From an uncultured bacterium (lineage in GTDB: Bacteria; Bacillota; Clostridia; Lachnospirales; Lachnospiraceae): a DNA stretch of 64,000 bases. The notes beneath the pieces were generated by a model. That model was not told where the DNA came from, made no database searches, and saw only the letters and a program-made list of their open reading frames with translations. The stretch spans positions 1-64,000 of the forward strand of contig CAMXIF010000008.1 in assembly GCA_947243845.1 (NCBI GenBank), written 5' to 3'. Positions 1 through 8,385 of this stretch are shown here, piece after piece (the first letter of the stretch is position 1; the number at the start of each line of letters is the position of its first letter). Both the position numbers and the translations under genes were made by a program.

Positions 1-196
1 GGGCGTTATAGAAAGTGCCCTTATGATACCAGTCACTAAGACGGTGAGCCCTGATTTCTTTGGAGATGGTGGTAGGATCTTTGCACAGATACTTAGCGAT
101 CTCTTTGAAAGAAAGCCCCTGGTTTAGAGACTTTTCGATATACTTACGGTCATCAGAGGTAAGGTGCTTCTGGTTGCCTGGTATGTATTTACTCAT
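1..196 (-). CDS. IS30-family transposase, N-terminal part (cut by window edge)
   Basis: Read on the minus strand from ATG at 196, the frame is open for 65 codons to the window start. It begins MSKYIPGNQKHLTSDDRKYI and continues with a helix-turn-helix of the form LSFKEIAKYLCKDPTTISKE, the N-terminal DNA-binding signature of IS30-type transposases (a Tra8-like HTH that precedes the DDE catalytic domain). The ribosome site AAGGAGG lies about six bases before the ATG. The catalytic domain would lie outside the window, so completeness and activity cannot be judged. It is transcribed away from the chemoreceptor gene that starts at 426. Confidence 0.8.
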   Translation of the reverse strand, partial: MSKYIPGNQKHLTSDDRKYIEKSLNQGLSFKEIAKYLCKDPTTISKEIRAHRLSDWYHKGTFYNA

Positions 197-281
197 GGAG
201 AGCCTCCTTCTACTGCTGTCAGGAGGGCATGGAAAGTATAGCACTGCTATGTGAAAGAGTAAACGCTACTTATGCAGAGGT

Positions 282-313
282 AAATTCCACTGAACTGTCT
301 AAAGGTGGAATTT
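282..313. repeat. Short inverted repeat near the likely end of the IS element
   Basis: AAATTCCAC (282-290) and GTGGAATTT (305-313) form a 9-bp inverted repeat with a 14-base spacer, upstream of the transposase start. It could lie in or near the terminal repeat of the IS30-type element or be a simple hairpin. No target duplication can be identified because the other IS end is outside the window. Confidence 0.4.
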
Positions 314-425
314 AAAATTTCAATTTTCGTCTATATCAAAAGTACCAGAAGGGGCTTCCTTTTATGAACGGTTCGTGATATGATATCTCAAAAAGTTTGT
401 TTTGGTGAAAAGGAGCGATGCGAAT

Positions 426-2456
426 ATGTTAACGAAAAAGTCAGACTCCCGCTCTGGCAGCAAAATGAAGAGGAGTCTCAACGGAAGAATATTAAGAAGT
501 ACGACATTCAATATTCTAATATTGGTGGTAGTGTGTTGTACAATTATGGCGATTTCCATGCAATCTCTTGCGAACAATATTTTGTTGGACAGCCTACAGC
601 CTATGGCCAGACAGTCGGCTAAGACAGTGGAGGCTAATATCCATATGCTGGCGGATCGTATGATGATGATAGCCGGTGATTCCAGAATGAATATTGTTAA
701 CATTGGGGATGAGGCAGAAGAGACGTCTGACGCCGCTGCGGCAATGGATAGCTGGGCAGCTGTGTTGACAGAGGCGGCTGAAATATATGAATTTCAATCG
801 ATTGGCCTGTATGATCTGAATGGCAGTCTGGTTCAGGAAACGGGTGGTGCGGCGGAAAGTCTGGACAGTGACTTTCTGGCGCTTTTGCAGGAAACGGATA
901 ATCTGACGACCCATACCAGTACGATTTCTCAAGAAGGGCTTGGCATCACCATGGGTATGCCGGTAAAAGAGGACGGCGAGACAACTTTTTATGTGGTCGG
1001 TGTCTATAAGTATGATACACTGAATGATGTGTTAAGCAGTATCAATCTGGGCAAGCATGGTGTGGCTTATATGGTGAACCGTGAAGGTATCGTTACAGGG
1101 CATCCGGATCAGTCAAAGATTACATCTGGAAGCAATCTGCTCCAGCTAAGCGGGGGCAATGAGGAAGCGATTAAAAGTGTGACGACAGGAGAGACGGGAG
1201 CTACGGAATTTGTCATTGACGGCCAACAGATGTTAGTAGCCTTTTCTCCCATTCGCGGCACGCAGTGGGCTTTGGTCATTCAGGTGCCAAAGTCAGATTA
1301 TAATGGACTGATTGAAGGGGCAATGGCAGTGGCATGGGTGTGTACCCTGATGATGCTGTTGATTTCCGTTGTGTTAATTCTCCGTATGGCAAGGTCGATT
1401 TCCAAGCCGGTTAAGAATGTGACGAGCAGGATGATTTCTCTCTCTGATGGAGATTTGCATACGGAAGTGGCCAATATCCGGTCGGGAGATGAGTTGGAGG
1501 TCATGACCAGAACATTGGCTGATACAGTGGAGAGTGTTAATCGGTACATATCAGATATCAGGCAGGTATTAAATGGAGTTGCCAACGGCAACCTGCAAAT
1601 TGAGCCACAGGTGGAATATAAAGGAGATTTTACGCTGATTCAGAACAGCCTTGGCACCATTTTGCAATCCATGAATGAGACGATATTAGGCTTTCGGGCA
1701 GCAGCGACCCGGCTTGCCAGTATGGCTGAAGAACTGAGCGGACAGTCCGGGCAGCTGCATCAGGCATCTTTAGAGCAGAATCAGGCAACCGAAGCGTTGG
1801 TTGATGAGGTGGCGCATGTCAAAGAACAGCTTGCCGGCGTTACGAAGAGCAGTGATCAGACGCAGACTATGACAGGGGAGATTACCAGAAGGGTACAGGA
1901 AGCGAATACCCAGATGGAGGCGCTCTCCAATGCCATGCATGATATCAGTTCTAATGCGCAGGAGATCACATCCATCGCCAAGGCGATTGATGATATTGCT
2001 TTCCAGACCAGTATACTGGCGCTGAACGCTTCTGTGGAGGCAGCTCATGCGGGGAGCGCAGGCAAAGGGTTTGCCGTTGTGGCGGAAGAGGTCAAGGATC
2101 TGGCGGGCAAGAGCGCACAGGCAGCCCAAAGTGCGGTGGAAATCGTGGCAAATACCAGAGCCGTTATTCAGACGGGTGTGGAACTCAATGTGAGTACGGC
2201 TGAATCACTCAAGGCTATTTACAGTGTTTCCACTGAGATCAGTGAAATTTCAGGCCAGCTGGTGGAAGCAGTACAGGGGCAGGAGAGTGCATTGACCAGT
2301 ATAGAGGAGAGAATTGCAACTATTTCTAACATTGCAGATCGGAATCTGCAAAATGCAGGCGGAACAAGTCAGTCCAGTGGCTTGCTGGCGAAGGAAGCCG
2401 AAGAACTTCAGGCACAGGTGGGGAAATTTGCTTTGAAGGAGGGATATGACAGATGA
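426..2456 (+). CDS. Methyl-accepting chemotaxis protein
   Basis: Membrane chemoreceptor of 676 residues that would signal to CheA/CheW. Visible order: transmembrane helix at about 28-45, an extracellular sensor of roughly 250 residues (dCache-like by size, not proven), a second helix at about 298-320, a HAMP linker starting at RSISKPV, and a long cytoplasmic coiled coil. The conserved hairpin tip reads DIAFQTSILALNASVEAAHA followed by GKGFAVVAEEVKDLA, the hallmark of the MCP signalling domain. ATG 426 is preferred because AAGGAG ends 11 bases upstream; a TTG at 402 in the same frame lies before that site. The stop overlaps the next start (ATGA), so the receptor and the FMN-binding lipoprotein are translationally coupled. 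The ligand is unknown. Confidence 0.93.
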   Translation: MLTKKSDSRSGSKMKRSLNGRILRSTTFNILILVVVCCTIMAISMQSLANNILLDSLQPMARQSAKTVEANIHMLADRMMMIAGDSRMNIVNIGDEAEETSDAAAAMDSWAAVLTEAAEIYEFQSIGLYDLNGSLVQETGGAAESLDSDFLALLQETDNLTTHTSTISQEGLGITMGMPVKEDGETTFYVVGVYKYDTLNDVLSSINLGKHGVAYMVNREGIVTGHPDQSKITSGSNLLQLSGGNEEAIKSVTTGETGATEFVIDGQQMLVAFSPIRGTQWALVIQVPKSDYNGLIEGAMAVAWVCTLMMLLISVVLILRMARSISKPVKNVTSRMISLSDGDLHTEVANIRSGDELEVMTRTLADTVESVNRYISDIRQVLNGVANGNLQIEPQVEYKGDFTLIQNSLGTILQSMNETILGFRAAATRLASMAEELSGQSGQLHQASLEQNQATEALVDEVAHVKEQLAGVTKSSDQTQTMTGEITRRVQEANTQMEALSNAMHDISSNAQEITSIAKAIDDIAFQTSILALNASVEAAHAGSAGKGFAVVAEEVKDLAGKSAQAAQSAVEIVANTRAVIQTGVELNVSTAESLKAIYSVSTEISEISGQLVEAVQGQESALTSIEERIATISNIADRNLQNAGGTSQSSGLLAKEAEELQAQVGKFALKEGYDR

Positions 2457-2893
2457 AACGGATATTGAGTATAGTATTGATTTTGGTATTTATGTTGTCA
2501 TTGACAGCCTGTGGTGAGCAGACAGGGCTTCAGGATGGTTATTATACCGCGCAGGCTTCTGAATTCAGTCATGGATGGAAAGAATATATCACGATTATGG
2601 TCAAAGGCGGGAGCATTGTTTCAGTAGAGTATAATGCGGAGAACGCCAGTGGATTTATCAAGAGTTGGGATAATGCATATATGCAGACGATGTTGCATGC
2701 CAATGGCACTTATCCGAACGAATATACCCGCTATTATGCCGGTCAGCTTTTAGAGGGACAGGGAGAGGAGAAGATAGATGCTCTGACTGGTGCAACTTCT
2801 TCTTACGGTTCCTTTCAGAAACTTGCCGCTGCTGTGATAGAGCAGGCAAAATTGGGGGATTCCAGTATTGTAGTTGTGGATACATCCCATTAA
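2453..2893 (+). CDS. FMN-binding domain lipoprotein
   Basis: Exported lipoprotein of 146 residues. The N-terminus has a lipobox (LSLTAC, Cys at about 20), and the C-terminal half carries DALTGATSS, which matches the covalent flavinylation motif of FMN-binding domains (NqrC/RnfG-like, flavin attached to a Thr by ApbE). No other domain is visible. The start overlaps the chemoreceptor stop (ATGA) and AAGGAGGG precedes it, which argues for co-translation with the receptor. It could be an extracytoplasmic flavin redox carrier or a flavin-based sensor partner of the receptor; the second idea is inference from coupling only. Confidence 0.85.
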   Translation: MKRILSIVLILVFMLSLTACGEQTGLQDGYYTAQASEFSHGWKEYITIMVKGGSIVSVEYNAENASGFIKSWDNAYMQTMLHANGTYPNEYTRYYAGQLLEGQGEEKIDALTGATSSYGSFQKLAAAVIEQAKLGDSSIVVVDTSH

Positions 2894-2957
2894 AAGTCTA
2901 TTTGTCTGTATGCAATTTAAGTAACAAGTAAAAACAACAAAAGAACGGAGAAGGACA

Positions 2958-4559
2958 ATGAAAAAGAAAAAACTGTTACGGGGGATCGGATTGCTGATTC
3001 TGTGCATGGCGCTTTTGCCGATCACCGCATTTGCAACAGAAGGGGAGGCAGAGTACACGTCTGCCATGTACGCTACTTTTTGGGCGCTGGTTCCGCCTAT
3101 CGTAGCGATTGTGCTGGCGCTGATCACGAAGGAAGTCTACAGTTCCCTGTTTATCGGTATTTTGGTGGGTGGATTGTTTTATTCCGGGTTCTCTTTTGAG
3201 GGAACATTGACGCACATTTTTAACAATGGTTTTGTGGCCGTATTGTCTGACAGCTACAACGTGGGTATCCTGATATTCCTGGTGATATTGGGAGCTATGG
3301 TGAGCCTGATGAACCGGGCCGGCGGATCTGCGGCTTTCGGGCATTATGCCAAGGAGAAGATTAAGACAAGGGCCGGGGCACAGCTTGCTACCGTGGCACT
3401 TGGGGTTCTGATTTTTATTGATGACTATTTTAACTGTCTTACCGTGGGAAGTGTGATGAAGCCTGTTACGGATGAGCACAAGGTTTCCAGAGCCAAGCTG
3501 GCGTATTTGATCGATGCCACGGCGGCGCCTGTCTGCATCATTGCACCGATTTCATCTTGGGCGGCGGCGGTGTCGGGTTTTGTGGAAGGAGAGGATGGTT
3601 TCTCCATTTTTATCCGCGCTATTCCCTATAATTTCTATGCGATTTTGACCATTGTCATGATGATCGCACTGGTAGTGATGAATGTGGACTTCGGACCGAT
3701 GAAGGCTCACGAGGCTAATGCCCTTAAGGGAGATTTGTTTTCCGCTAAGAAGGGTGCTCAGCCGAAGGAAGAAGAGGTTGTGAACCCCAAAGGGAAAGTG
3801 ATTGATCTGTTGATTCCGATCATTACGTTGATCATATGCTGTGTGATCGGCATGATCTATACCGGCGGATTCTTTGAGGGTGCGGGTTTTGTGGAAGCTT
3901 TCTCAAACTCCGATGCTTCCGTGGGACTTGCGCTTGGCAGTATCTGTGCAATGATTTTGACGATTATCATCTATCTGATCAGAAGAGTCTTAAGTTTTAC
4001 GGACTGCATGAAATGTCTGCCGGATGGTTTCAAGGCCATGGTGCCGGCTATCCTGATTCTTACTTTTGCCTGGACATTAAAAGCCATGACGGATTCTCTG
4101 GGAGCGGCAGTCTTTGTGGCGGATGCGGTACAGAAGAGTGCAGGCGGTTTCATGAATTTCCTGCCGGCGATCATTTTCCTGGTGGCATGTTTCCTGGCAT
4201 TTTCTACGGGTACTTCCTGGGGAACTTTCGGTATTCTGATTCCGATTGTAGTAAATGTATTTCTGAACAGCAATCCGCAGCTGATGATTATCTCTATCTC
4301 TGCATGTATGGCGGGCGCGGTGTGCGGCGATCACTGTTCACCGATTTCCGATACCACGATCATGGCGTCTGCAGGTGCGCAGTGTGACCATGTCAACCAT
4401 GTGTCCACACAGCTGCCGTATGTCATTGTAGTTGCCGGTATCTCGTTTGTGACATATATTGTGGCCGGCTTTGCGCAGAGCGCATGGATATCCCTGCCGG
4501 TGGGTGTTGTACTTCTGGTAGCTGCTTTGTTCGTGATCAAGAATATGAACAAGGAGTAA
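2958..4559 (+). CDS. NhaC-family Na+/H+ antiporter-like membrane transporter
   Basis: Polytopic membrane protein of 533 residues with about 11-12 hydrophobic segments. It starts with a signal-peptide-like segment ending near TAFATEGEAEY. Conserved blocks include GVLIFIDDYFNCLTVGSVM, a polar motif within a helix, DATAAPVCIIAPISSWAA, and GAVCGDHCSPISDTTIMAS, all features of the NhaC family (Na+/H+ antiporters and malate/lactate or amino-acid exchangers such as MleN). The substrate cannot be assigned from sequence. GGAGAAGG precedes the ATG, and a strong terminator follows at 4624-4670. It lies 64 bp after the FMN-binding lipoprotein and may share its transcript. Confidence 0.88.
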   Translation: MKKKKLLRGIGLLILCMALLPITAFATEGEAEYTSAMYATFWALVPPIVAIVLALITKEVYSSLFIGILVGGLFYSGFSFEGTLTHIFNNGFVAVLSDSYNVGILIFLVILGAMVSLMNRAGGSAAFGHYAKEKIKTRAGAQLATVALGVLIFIDDYFNCLTVGSVMKPVTDEHKVSRAKLAYLIDATAAPVCIIAPISSWAAAVSGFVEGEDGFSIFIRAIPYNFYAILTIVMMIALVVMNVDFGPMKAHEANALKGDLFSAKKGAQPKEEEVVNPKGKVIDLLIPIITLIICCVIGMIYTGGFFEGAGFVEAFSNSDASVGLALGSICAMILTIIIYLIRRVLSFTDCMKCLPDGFKAMVPAILILTFAWTLKAMTDSLGAAVFVADAVQKSAGGFMNFLPAIIFLVACFLAFSTGTSWGTFGILIPIVVNVFLNSNPQLMIISISACMAGAVCGDHCSPISDTTIMASAGAQCDHVNHVSTQLPYVIVVAGISFVTYIVAGFAQSAWISLPVGVVLLVAALFVIKNMNKE

Positions 4560-4623
4560 GTGAATATTTTATGGAATTGTCTGCCGGAAAAGGTTGTCCG
4601 GTAGAAAGTATATTGTTTATAGG

Positions 4624-4675
4624 AAAGGTATTGTCAACTGTTTTAACAAACGGGTTGACAATACCTTTTGTTTTT
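4624..4675 (+). terminator. Intrinsic terminator after the NhaC-type gene
   Basis: AAAGGTATTGTCAAC (4624-4638) pairs perfectly with GTTGACAATACCTTT (4654-4668), a 15-bp stem with a 15-base loop, followed by a T-rich tail. The 3' arm also contains TTGACA, which can serve as the -35 of the next promoter, so terminator and bio promoter overlap. Confidence 0.85.
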
Positions 4676-4704
4676 GTTAACTTAATAAGCGGATAAGTTA
4701 TCAG
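4674..4704 (+). promoter_or_regulatory. Probable BirA (biotin repressor) operator for the bio operon
   Basis: TTGTTAAC (4674-4681), a 15-base spacer, then GTTATCAG (4697-4704). The known Firmicute BirA box is TTGTTAAC-N14-16-GTTAACAA; the first half is exact and the second matches at 6 of 8 positions. It sits 53 bp before bioY and 17 bases after TTGACA (4655-4660), where the -10 region would be. Repression of the biotin genes by biotinyl-AMP-loaded BirA is inference from family knowledge. Confidence 0.7.
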
Positions 4705-4756
4705 GAAGAAACTGTAGGGAGAACTTTTCAGTAAAAAGTTCCGGAACGGAGGTCAA

Positions 4757-5308
4757 ATGAAGCAAAAGAGCAGGATTTATAAAATGGCTATATGTAGTCT
4801 TTTCACGGCGTTGACAGCAGTAGGCGCCTTTATCAAGATACCGATTCCGGTAGTTCCCTTTACCCTGCAGTTTCTATTTACGATTCTGGCAGGACTTCTA
4901 TTAGGCGCCAGGCTGGGGGCTGTCAGTATGGGCGCTTATGCATTTCTGGGTCTGGCGGGACTGCCCATCTTTGCGGAAGGCGGTGGTTTCTGGTATGTGT
5001 TGAAACCAAGCTTTGGTTATATTCTGGGGTTTATTCTGGCGGCCTATGTGACCGGCAGGATGACGGAGAATCTGGAGAGACTGTCTTTTGGCAGAATACT
5101 TGCCGCAAGTTTCATCGGGCTGGCCATCGTCTATGGGATAGGGATGGTATATTACTATATTATCTGTAACTATGTGATCCATACGCCGATCGGACTGTGG
5201 CCGTTGATTCTGTACTGTTTCCTGCTGGTGGTGCCGGGGGATATCTGTTTGTGCTTTGTGGCGACAGTCCTGACGAAGCGGATCAGGCCGGTGATTGCCA
5301 GAATGTAG
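4757..5308 (+). CDS. bioY: Biotin transporter BioY (ECF S component)
   Basis: Membrane S component of an energy-coupling-factor biotin importer, 183 residues with about six hydrophobic helices. It contains IPIPVVPFTLQFLFTILAGLLLG near the N-terminus, followed by GAYAFLGLAGLPIFAEGGGF, both diagnostic for BioY. The energising EcfAA'T module is not in the window and is presumably shared. A GGAGG site precedes ATG 4757. The gene leads the operon bioY-bioB-bioD-bioA, so the cell can both import biotin and complete it from late precursors. Confidence 0.94.
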   Translation: MKQKSRIYKMAICSLFTALTAVGAFIKIPIPVVPFTLQFLFTILAGLLLGARLGAVSMGAYAFLGLAGLPIFAEGGGFWYVLKPSFGYILGFILAAYVTGRMTENLERLSFGRILAASFIGLAIVYGIGMVYYYIICNYVIHTPIGLWPLILYCFLLVVPGDICLCFVATVLTKRIRPVIARM

Positions 5309-5397
5309 ATATTCTTCTCATGCAAGAGAGGCTTCAAACAGGGGTATCTTCTGCATAGATTATAGATATTGCGAAATGAAATCATGGAGGGACGGAA

Positions 5398-6372
5398 ATG
5401 AGTTTTGTATCGGAAATGAAAGAGAAAGTACTGCGGGGAGAAGAAATTACCAGACAGGAGGCTTTGCAGCTTGCGGAAGAGCCATTAGCCGAATTGCAGG
5501 CGGCTGCAAACGAGATCCGCAAGACAAGATGCGGAGATGGATTTGATATCTGCACGATCGTCAACGGCAAGTGCGGCAGATGTTCTGAAGACTGTAAGTA
5601 CTGTGCACAGAGCGCACATTATCATACGGCTTGTGAGGAGAGTTATCCTTTACTCTCCACAGAAGAACTGGTGGCAGGAGCCAGGCATAATGAGAAGCAG
5701 GGGGTCCTGCGTTATTCCATTGTCACGTCCGGCAAGCTCCTTTCTGAGAAAGAGGTAGAGCAGGTGTGTGAAAGCATCCGCAGGATAAAGGAAGAAACAT
5801 CCATAGAGGTGTGTGTGTCTTTTGGCCTGTTGGAGGAGTCACAGTTTCGTAAGATCAAAGCGGCGGGGGCATCCAGAGTACACTGTAATCTGGAATCTTC
5901 AGCCCGGTATTTTCCATCTGTCTGTACAACACATACCTATGAAGAAAAGATAGAGACACTGAAGGCCGCAAAGCGGGCAGGACTGTCCATCTGCTCCGGC
6001 GGGATTCTGGGGCTGGGGGAAACTATGGAAGATCGAATCGATATGGTGCTGACGGCCAGGGAACTGGGGGTGAAGTCAATCCCGGTGAACCTCTTAAATC
6101 CGATTCCGGGAACGCCTTATGAAAAGAGGAAACCCTTGACCAATGAGGAAGCATGCCGATGCGTAGCGCTGTTTCGATTCCTGATTCCGGATGCTTCTGT
6201 CAGGCTGGCTGGCGGCAGGGGACTGGTGGGAGATAAGGGAGAAGCCTGTTTCTTAAGCGGAGCCAATGCGGCCATTTCTGGGGATATGCTGACAACGGCC
6301 GGAATCACGGTGGAGACAGATATGGAACTCATACATACGTTAGGATTCGAGGTGAAATGCTGCAATGGCTAA
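5398..6372 (+). CDS. bioB: Biotin synthase BioB
   Basis: Radical SAM enzyme of 324 residues that inserts sulfur into dethiobiotin. The cluster motif CSEDCKYC (CxxxCxxC) is at about residues 61-68, preceded by NGKCGRC. Downstream blocks SIVTSGK, SFGLLEE, HCNLESS, ICSGGILGLGET and NLLNPIPGTP match BioB throughout, and the length is normal. ATG 5398 is preceded by GGAGGGA. The stop overlaps the bioD start by 8 bp. Confident assignment. Confidence 0.96.
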   Translation: MSFVSEMKEKVLRGEEITRQEALQLAEEPLAELQAAANEIRKTRCGDGFDICTIVNGKCGRCSEDCKYCAQSAHYHTACEESYPLLSTEELVAGARHNEKQGVLRYSIVTSGKLLSEKEVEQVCESIRRIKEETSIEVCVSFGLLEESQFRKIKAAGASRVHCNLESSARYFPSVCTTHTYEEKIETLKAAKRAGLSICSGGILGLGETMEDRIDMVLTARELGVKSIPVNLLNPIPGTPYEKRKPLTNEEACRCVALFRFLIPDASVRLAGGRGLVGDKGEACFLSGANAAISGDMLTTAGITVETDMELIHTLGFEVKCCNG

Positions 6373-7069
6373 GAAGATTTTTATTACCGGAACGGGGACG
6401 GATGTGGGTAAGACCTTTGTGACCGGTCTGCTCGTAAAGAAGCTAAAGGAAAATGGTATCAATGCCGCTTACTATAAGGCGGCCATGAGCGGAAATGAAC
6501 GAACCAGAGAAGGCAGGTTGATTCCGGGAGATGCACTGCACGTAAAGACAGTATCGGGTATTGATCAGCCCGTGGAACAGATGTGTCCGTATATTTATGA
6601 GACGGCGGTATCTCCTCATCTGGCTTCGCGGATAGAAGGAAATCCTGTGATCCTGGAAGAAGTGGTCAAGGGCTTCGATGCCGTCTGCCAGAAGTACGAT
6701 TATGTGACCATGGAGGGGAGCGGCGGCATCCTGTGTCCCATCTGTTTTGACGAACGGGAACTGTGGCTGGAGGATGTGGTCAGGCAGCTGGGATTATCCA
6801 GCCTCATTGTGGCGGATGCGGGGCTTGGCACCATCAACAGCGTGGTACTGACCGTGGAATATATGAGGATGAAAGAGCTTCCTGTCAAAGGAATCATTTT
6901 CAACCATTTTCACCCAGGTGACAGGATGGAAGAAGACAATCTGCGCATGTGTGAGTACAGGACAAAACTGCCGGTAATTGCCTGTGTGCAAGATGGCGGC
7001 GGGGAACTGGATATTCCGATAGATAAGCTGACTGCATTGTATGAAACATGTGCCAAAGGAGATGAGTGA
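6365..7069 (+). CDS. bioD: ATP-dependent dethiobiotin synthetase BioD
   Basis: Cytosolic ligase of 234 residues that closes the ureido ring of 7,8-diaminopelargonate with CO2 and ATP. The P-loop GTGTDVGKT is at residues 8-16. MEGSGGILCPI and the C-terminal CVQDGGGELDIP segment fit the family. It overlaps bioB by 8 bp and touches bioA, so all three are translationally coupled. Confidence 0.95.
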   Translation: MAKKIFITGTGTDVGKTFVTGLLVKKLKENGINAAYYKAAMSGNERTREGRLIPGDALHVKTVSGIDQPVEQMCPYIYETAVSPHLASRIEGNPVILEEVVKGFDAVCQKYDYVTMEGSGGILCPICFDERELWLEDVVRQLGLSSLIVADAGLGTINSVVLTVEYMRMKELPVKGIIFNHFHPGDRMEEDNLRMCEYRTKLPVIACVQDGGGELDIPIDKLTALYETCAKGDE

Positions 7070-7071
7070 TT

Positions 7072-8268
7072 ATGATCTGGTATCCGTATCAACAGATGAA
7101 GACAATGAAAGAGCCATATAAAATCATAGATGCCGAGGGGGTATATCTTAAGACCTCGGAGCAGGAGATGATAGACTCCATCTCTTCCTGGTGGAGCGTG
7201 ATCCATGGGTACAGGCATCCTGTTCTCACAGAGGCGATCAAGTCTCAGGCGGATCACTTTAGTCATGTGATGCTGGGGGGATTGACCCATGAACCGGTGC
7301 AGAAACTTGCTGACAAATTAAAGGACTTCCTGCCGGGAGATTTGGATTACTGTTTCTTTTCGGACTCCGGGAGTGTGGCGGTGGAAGTGGCCTTGAAGAT
7401 GGCGCTTCAATATTATGTAAACCGTGGAGAGATGGAACGAACGAAGGTACTTTCTCTGACCCACGCATACCACGGCGATACGTTTAAGACCATGGAGGTG
7501 GGAGATGATGAGGACTATCATTTCATTCTGGAGGCATACGGGAAGAAGAAAAATGTGATACACATTCCCACGCAGATTCCGGCATTGGAACAGGCCTTTG
7601 AAAATTATCATCAAGAATTGAACTGCTTTATCGTGGAACCGCTGCTACAGGGAGCAGGCGGGATGCGGATGTATGATATTTCCTTTCTGGTAAAGGCCAG
7701 GGAACTTTGTGACCGCTATGGTGTGCTGCTTATCTTTGATGAGGTGGCCACAGGGTTTGGCCGTACGGGCAATCGTTTTGTGGCGGATCTGGTACAGCCG
7801 GATATCCTGGTGCTGGGCAAGGCTCTGACAGGCGGCTATATTGGTCATGCGGTCACGGTGGCGAACCGCAAAGTATACCACGGTTTCTACAGTGACGATC
7901 CGGACAAGGCGCTGATGCATGGCCCGACTTTTATGGGAAACGCGCTGGCGTGCAGTGTGGCGCTTAAATCCATAGAACTTTTTGAAGATGAGGACTATAT
8001 GACCAAGATCCGCCGGATTGAAGCGATCACGAAACACGAGATGGAAGGATTTACAGACGAAAGGATTCAGGAAGTCAGGATTATGGGAGGATGTGTATGT
8101 GTAGAGGTAAAAGAGGCCGCTGCCCTGCAGGGGTATCAGCAGTTTGCCTATGAGCGCGGGGTATTCAGCCGTCCATTCCTAAACTGTATGTACGCTATGG
8201 TTCCCTATATCATATCGGAGGAAGAATTGGTCAGAGTCCTTGATACGATGAAGGCATGGTTTCGATAA
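7072..8268 (+). CDS. bioA: Adenosylmethionine-8-amino-7-oxononanoate aminotransferase BioA
   Basis: PLP-dependent class III aminotransferase of about 398 residues converting 7-keto-8-aminopelargonate to 7,8-diaminopelargonate. Seen: WYPYQQM near the N-terminus, SSWWSVIHGYRHP, FFSDSGSVAVEVALKMA (cofactor phosphate region), the PLP Asp in FDEVATGFGRTG, and the Schiff-base Lys in LGKALTGG. ATG 7072 is chosen because AAAGGAG ends 10 bases before it; GTG 7066 is in frame but only 4 bases from that site. No bioF, bioC, bioH or bioW is adjacent, so the operon covers only the last three steps plus uptake. Confidence 0.94.
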   Translation: MIWYPYQQMKTMKEPYKIIDAEGVYLKTSEQEMIDSISSWWSVIHGYRHPVLTEAIKSQADHFSHVMLGGLTHEPVQKLADKLKDFLPGDLDYCFFSDSGSVAVEVALKMALQYYVNRGEMERTKVLSLTHAYHGDTFKTMEVGDDEDYHFILEAYGKKKNVIHIPTQIPALEQAFENYHQELNCFIVEPLLQGAGGMRMYDISFLVKARELCDRYGVLLIFDEVATGFGRTGNRFVADLVQPDILVLGKALTGGYIGHAVTVANRKVYHGFYSDDPDKALMHGPTFMGNALACSVALKSIELFEDEDYMTKIRRIEAITKHEMEGFTDERIQEVRIMGGCVCVEVKEAAALQGYQQFAYERGVFSRPFLNCMYAMVPYIISEEELVRVLDTMKAWFR

Positions 8269-8332
8269 AGGATTAGAAGTTATAAAGACATGTAACAGAC
8301 AAGTAACACCACTTTTCTTTATTCTTTGTCTA

Positions 8333-8341
8333 TGTTATAAT
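8333..8341 (+). promoter_or_regulatory. Extended -10 promoter for the GGDEF gene
   Basis: TGTTATAAT at 8333-8341 is a TGn-extended consensus -10, located 45 bp before ATG 8386. The -35 region is T-rich without a clear hexamer. It follows the bioA stop by 65 bp, so the diguanylate cyclase has its own start point. Confidence 0.55.
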
Positions 8342-8385
8342 GGGCGCAGACTCAGCGATTTATTTCATAGAAAGGAATTAAGTAT

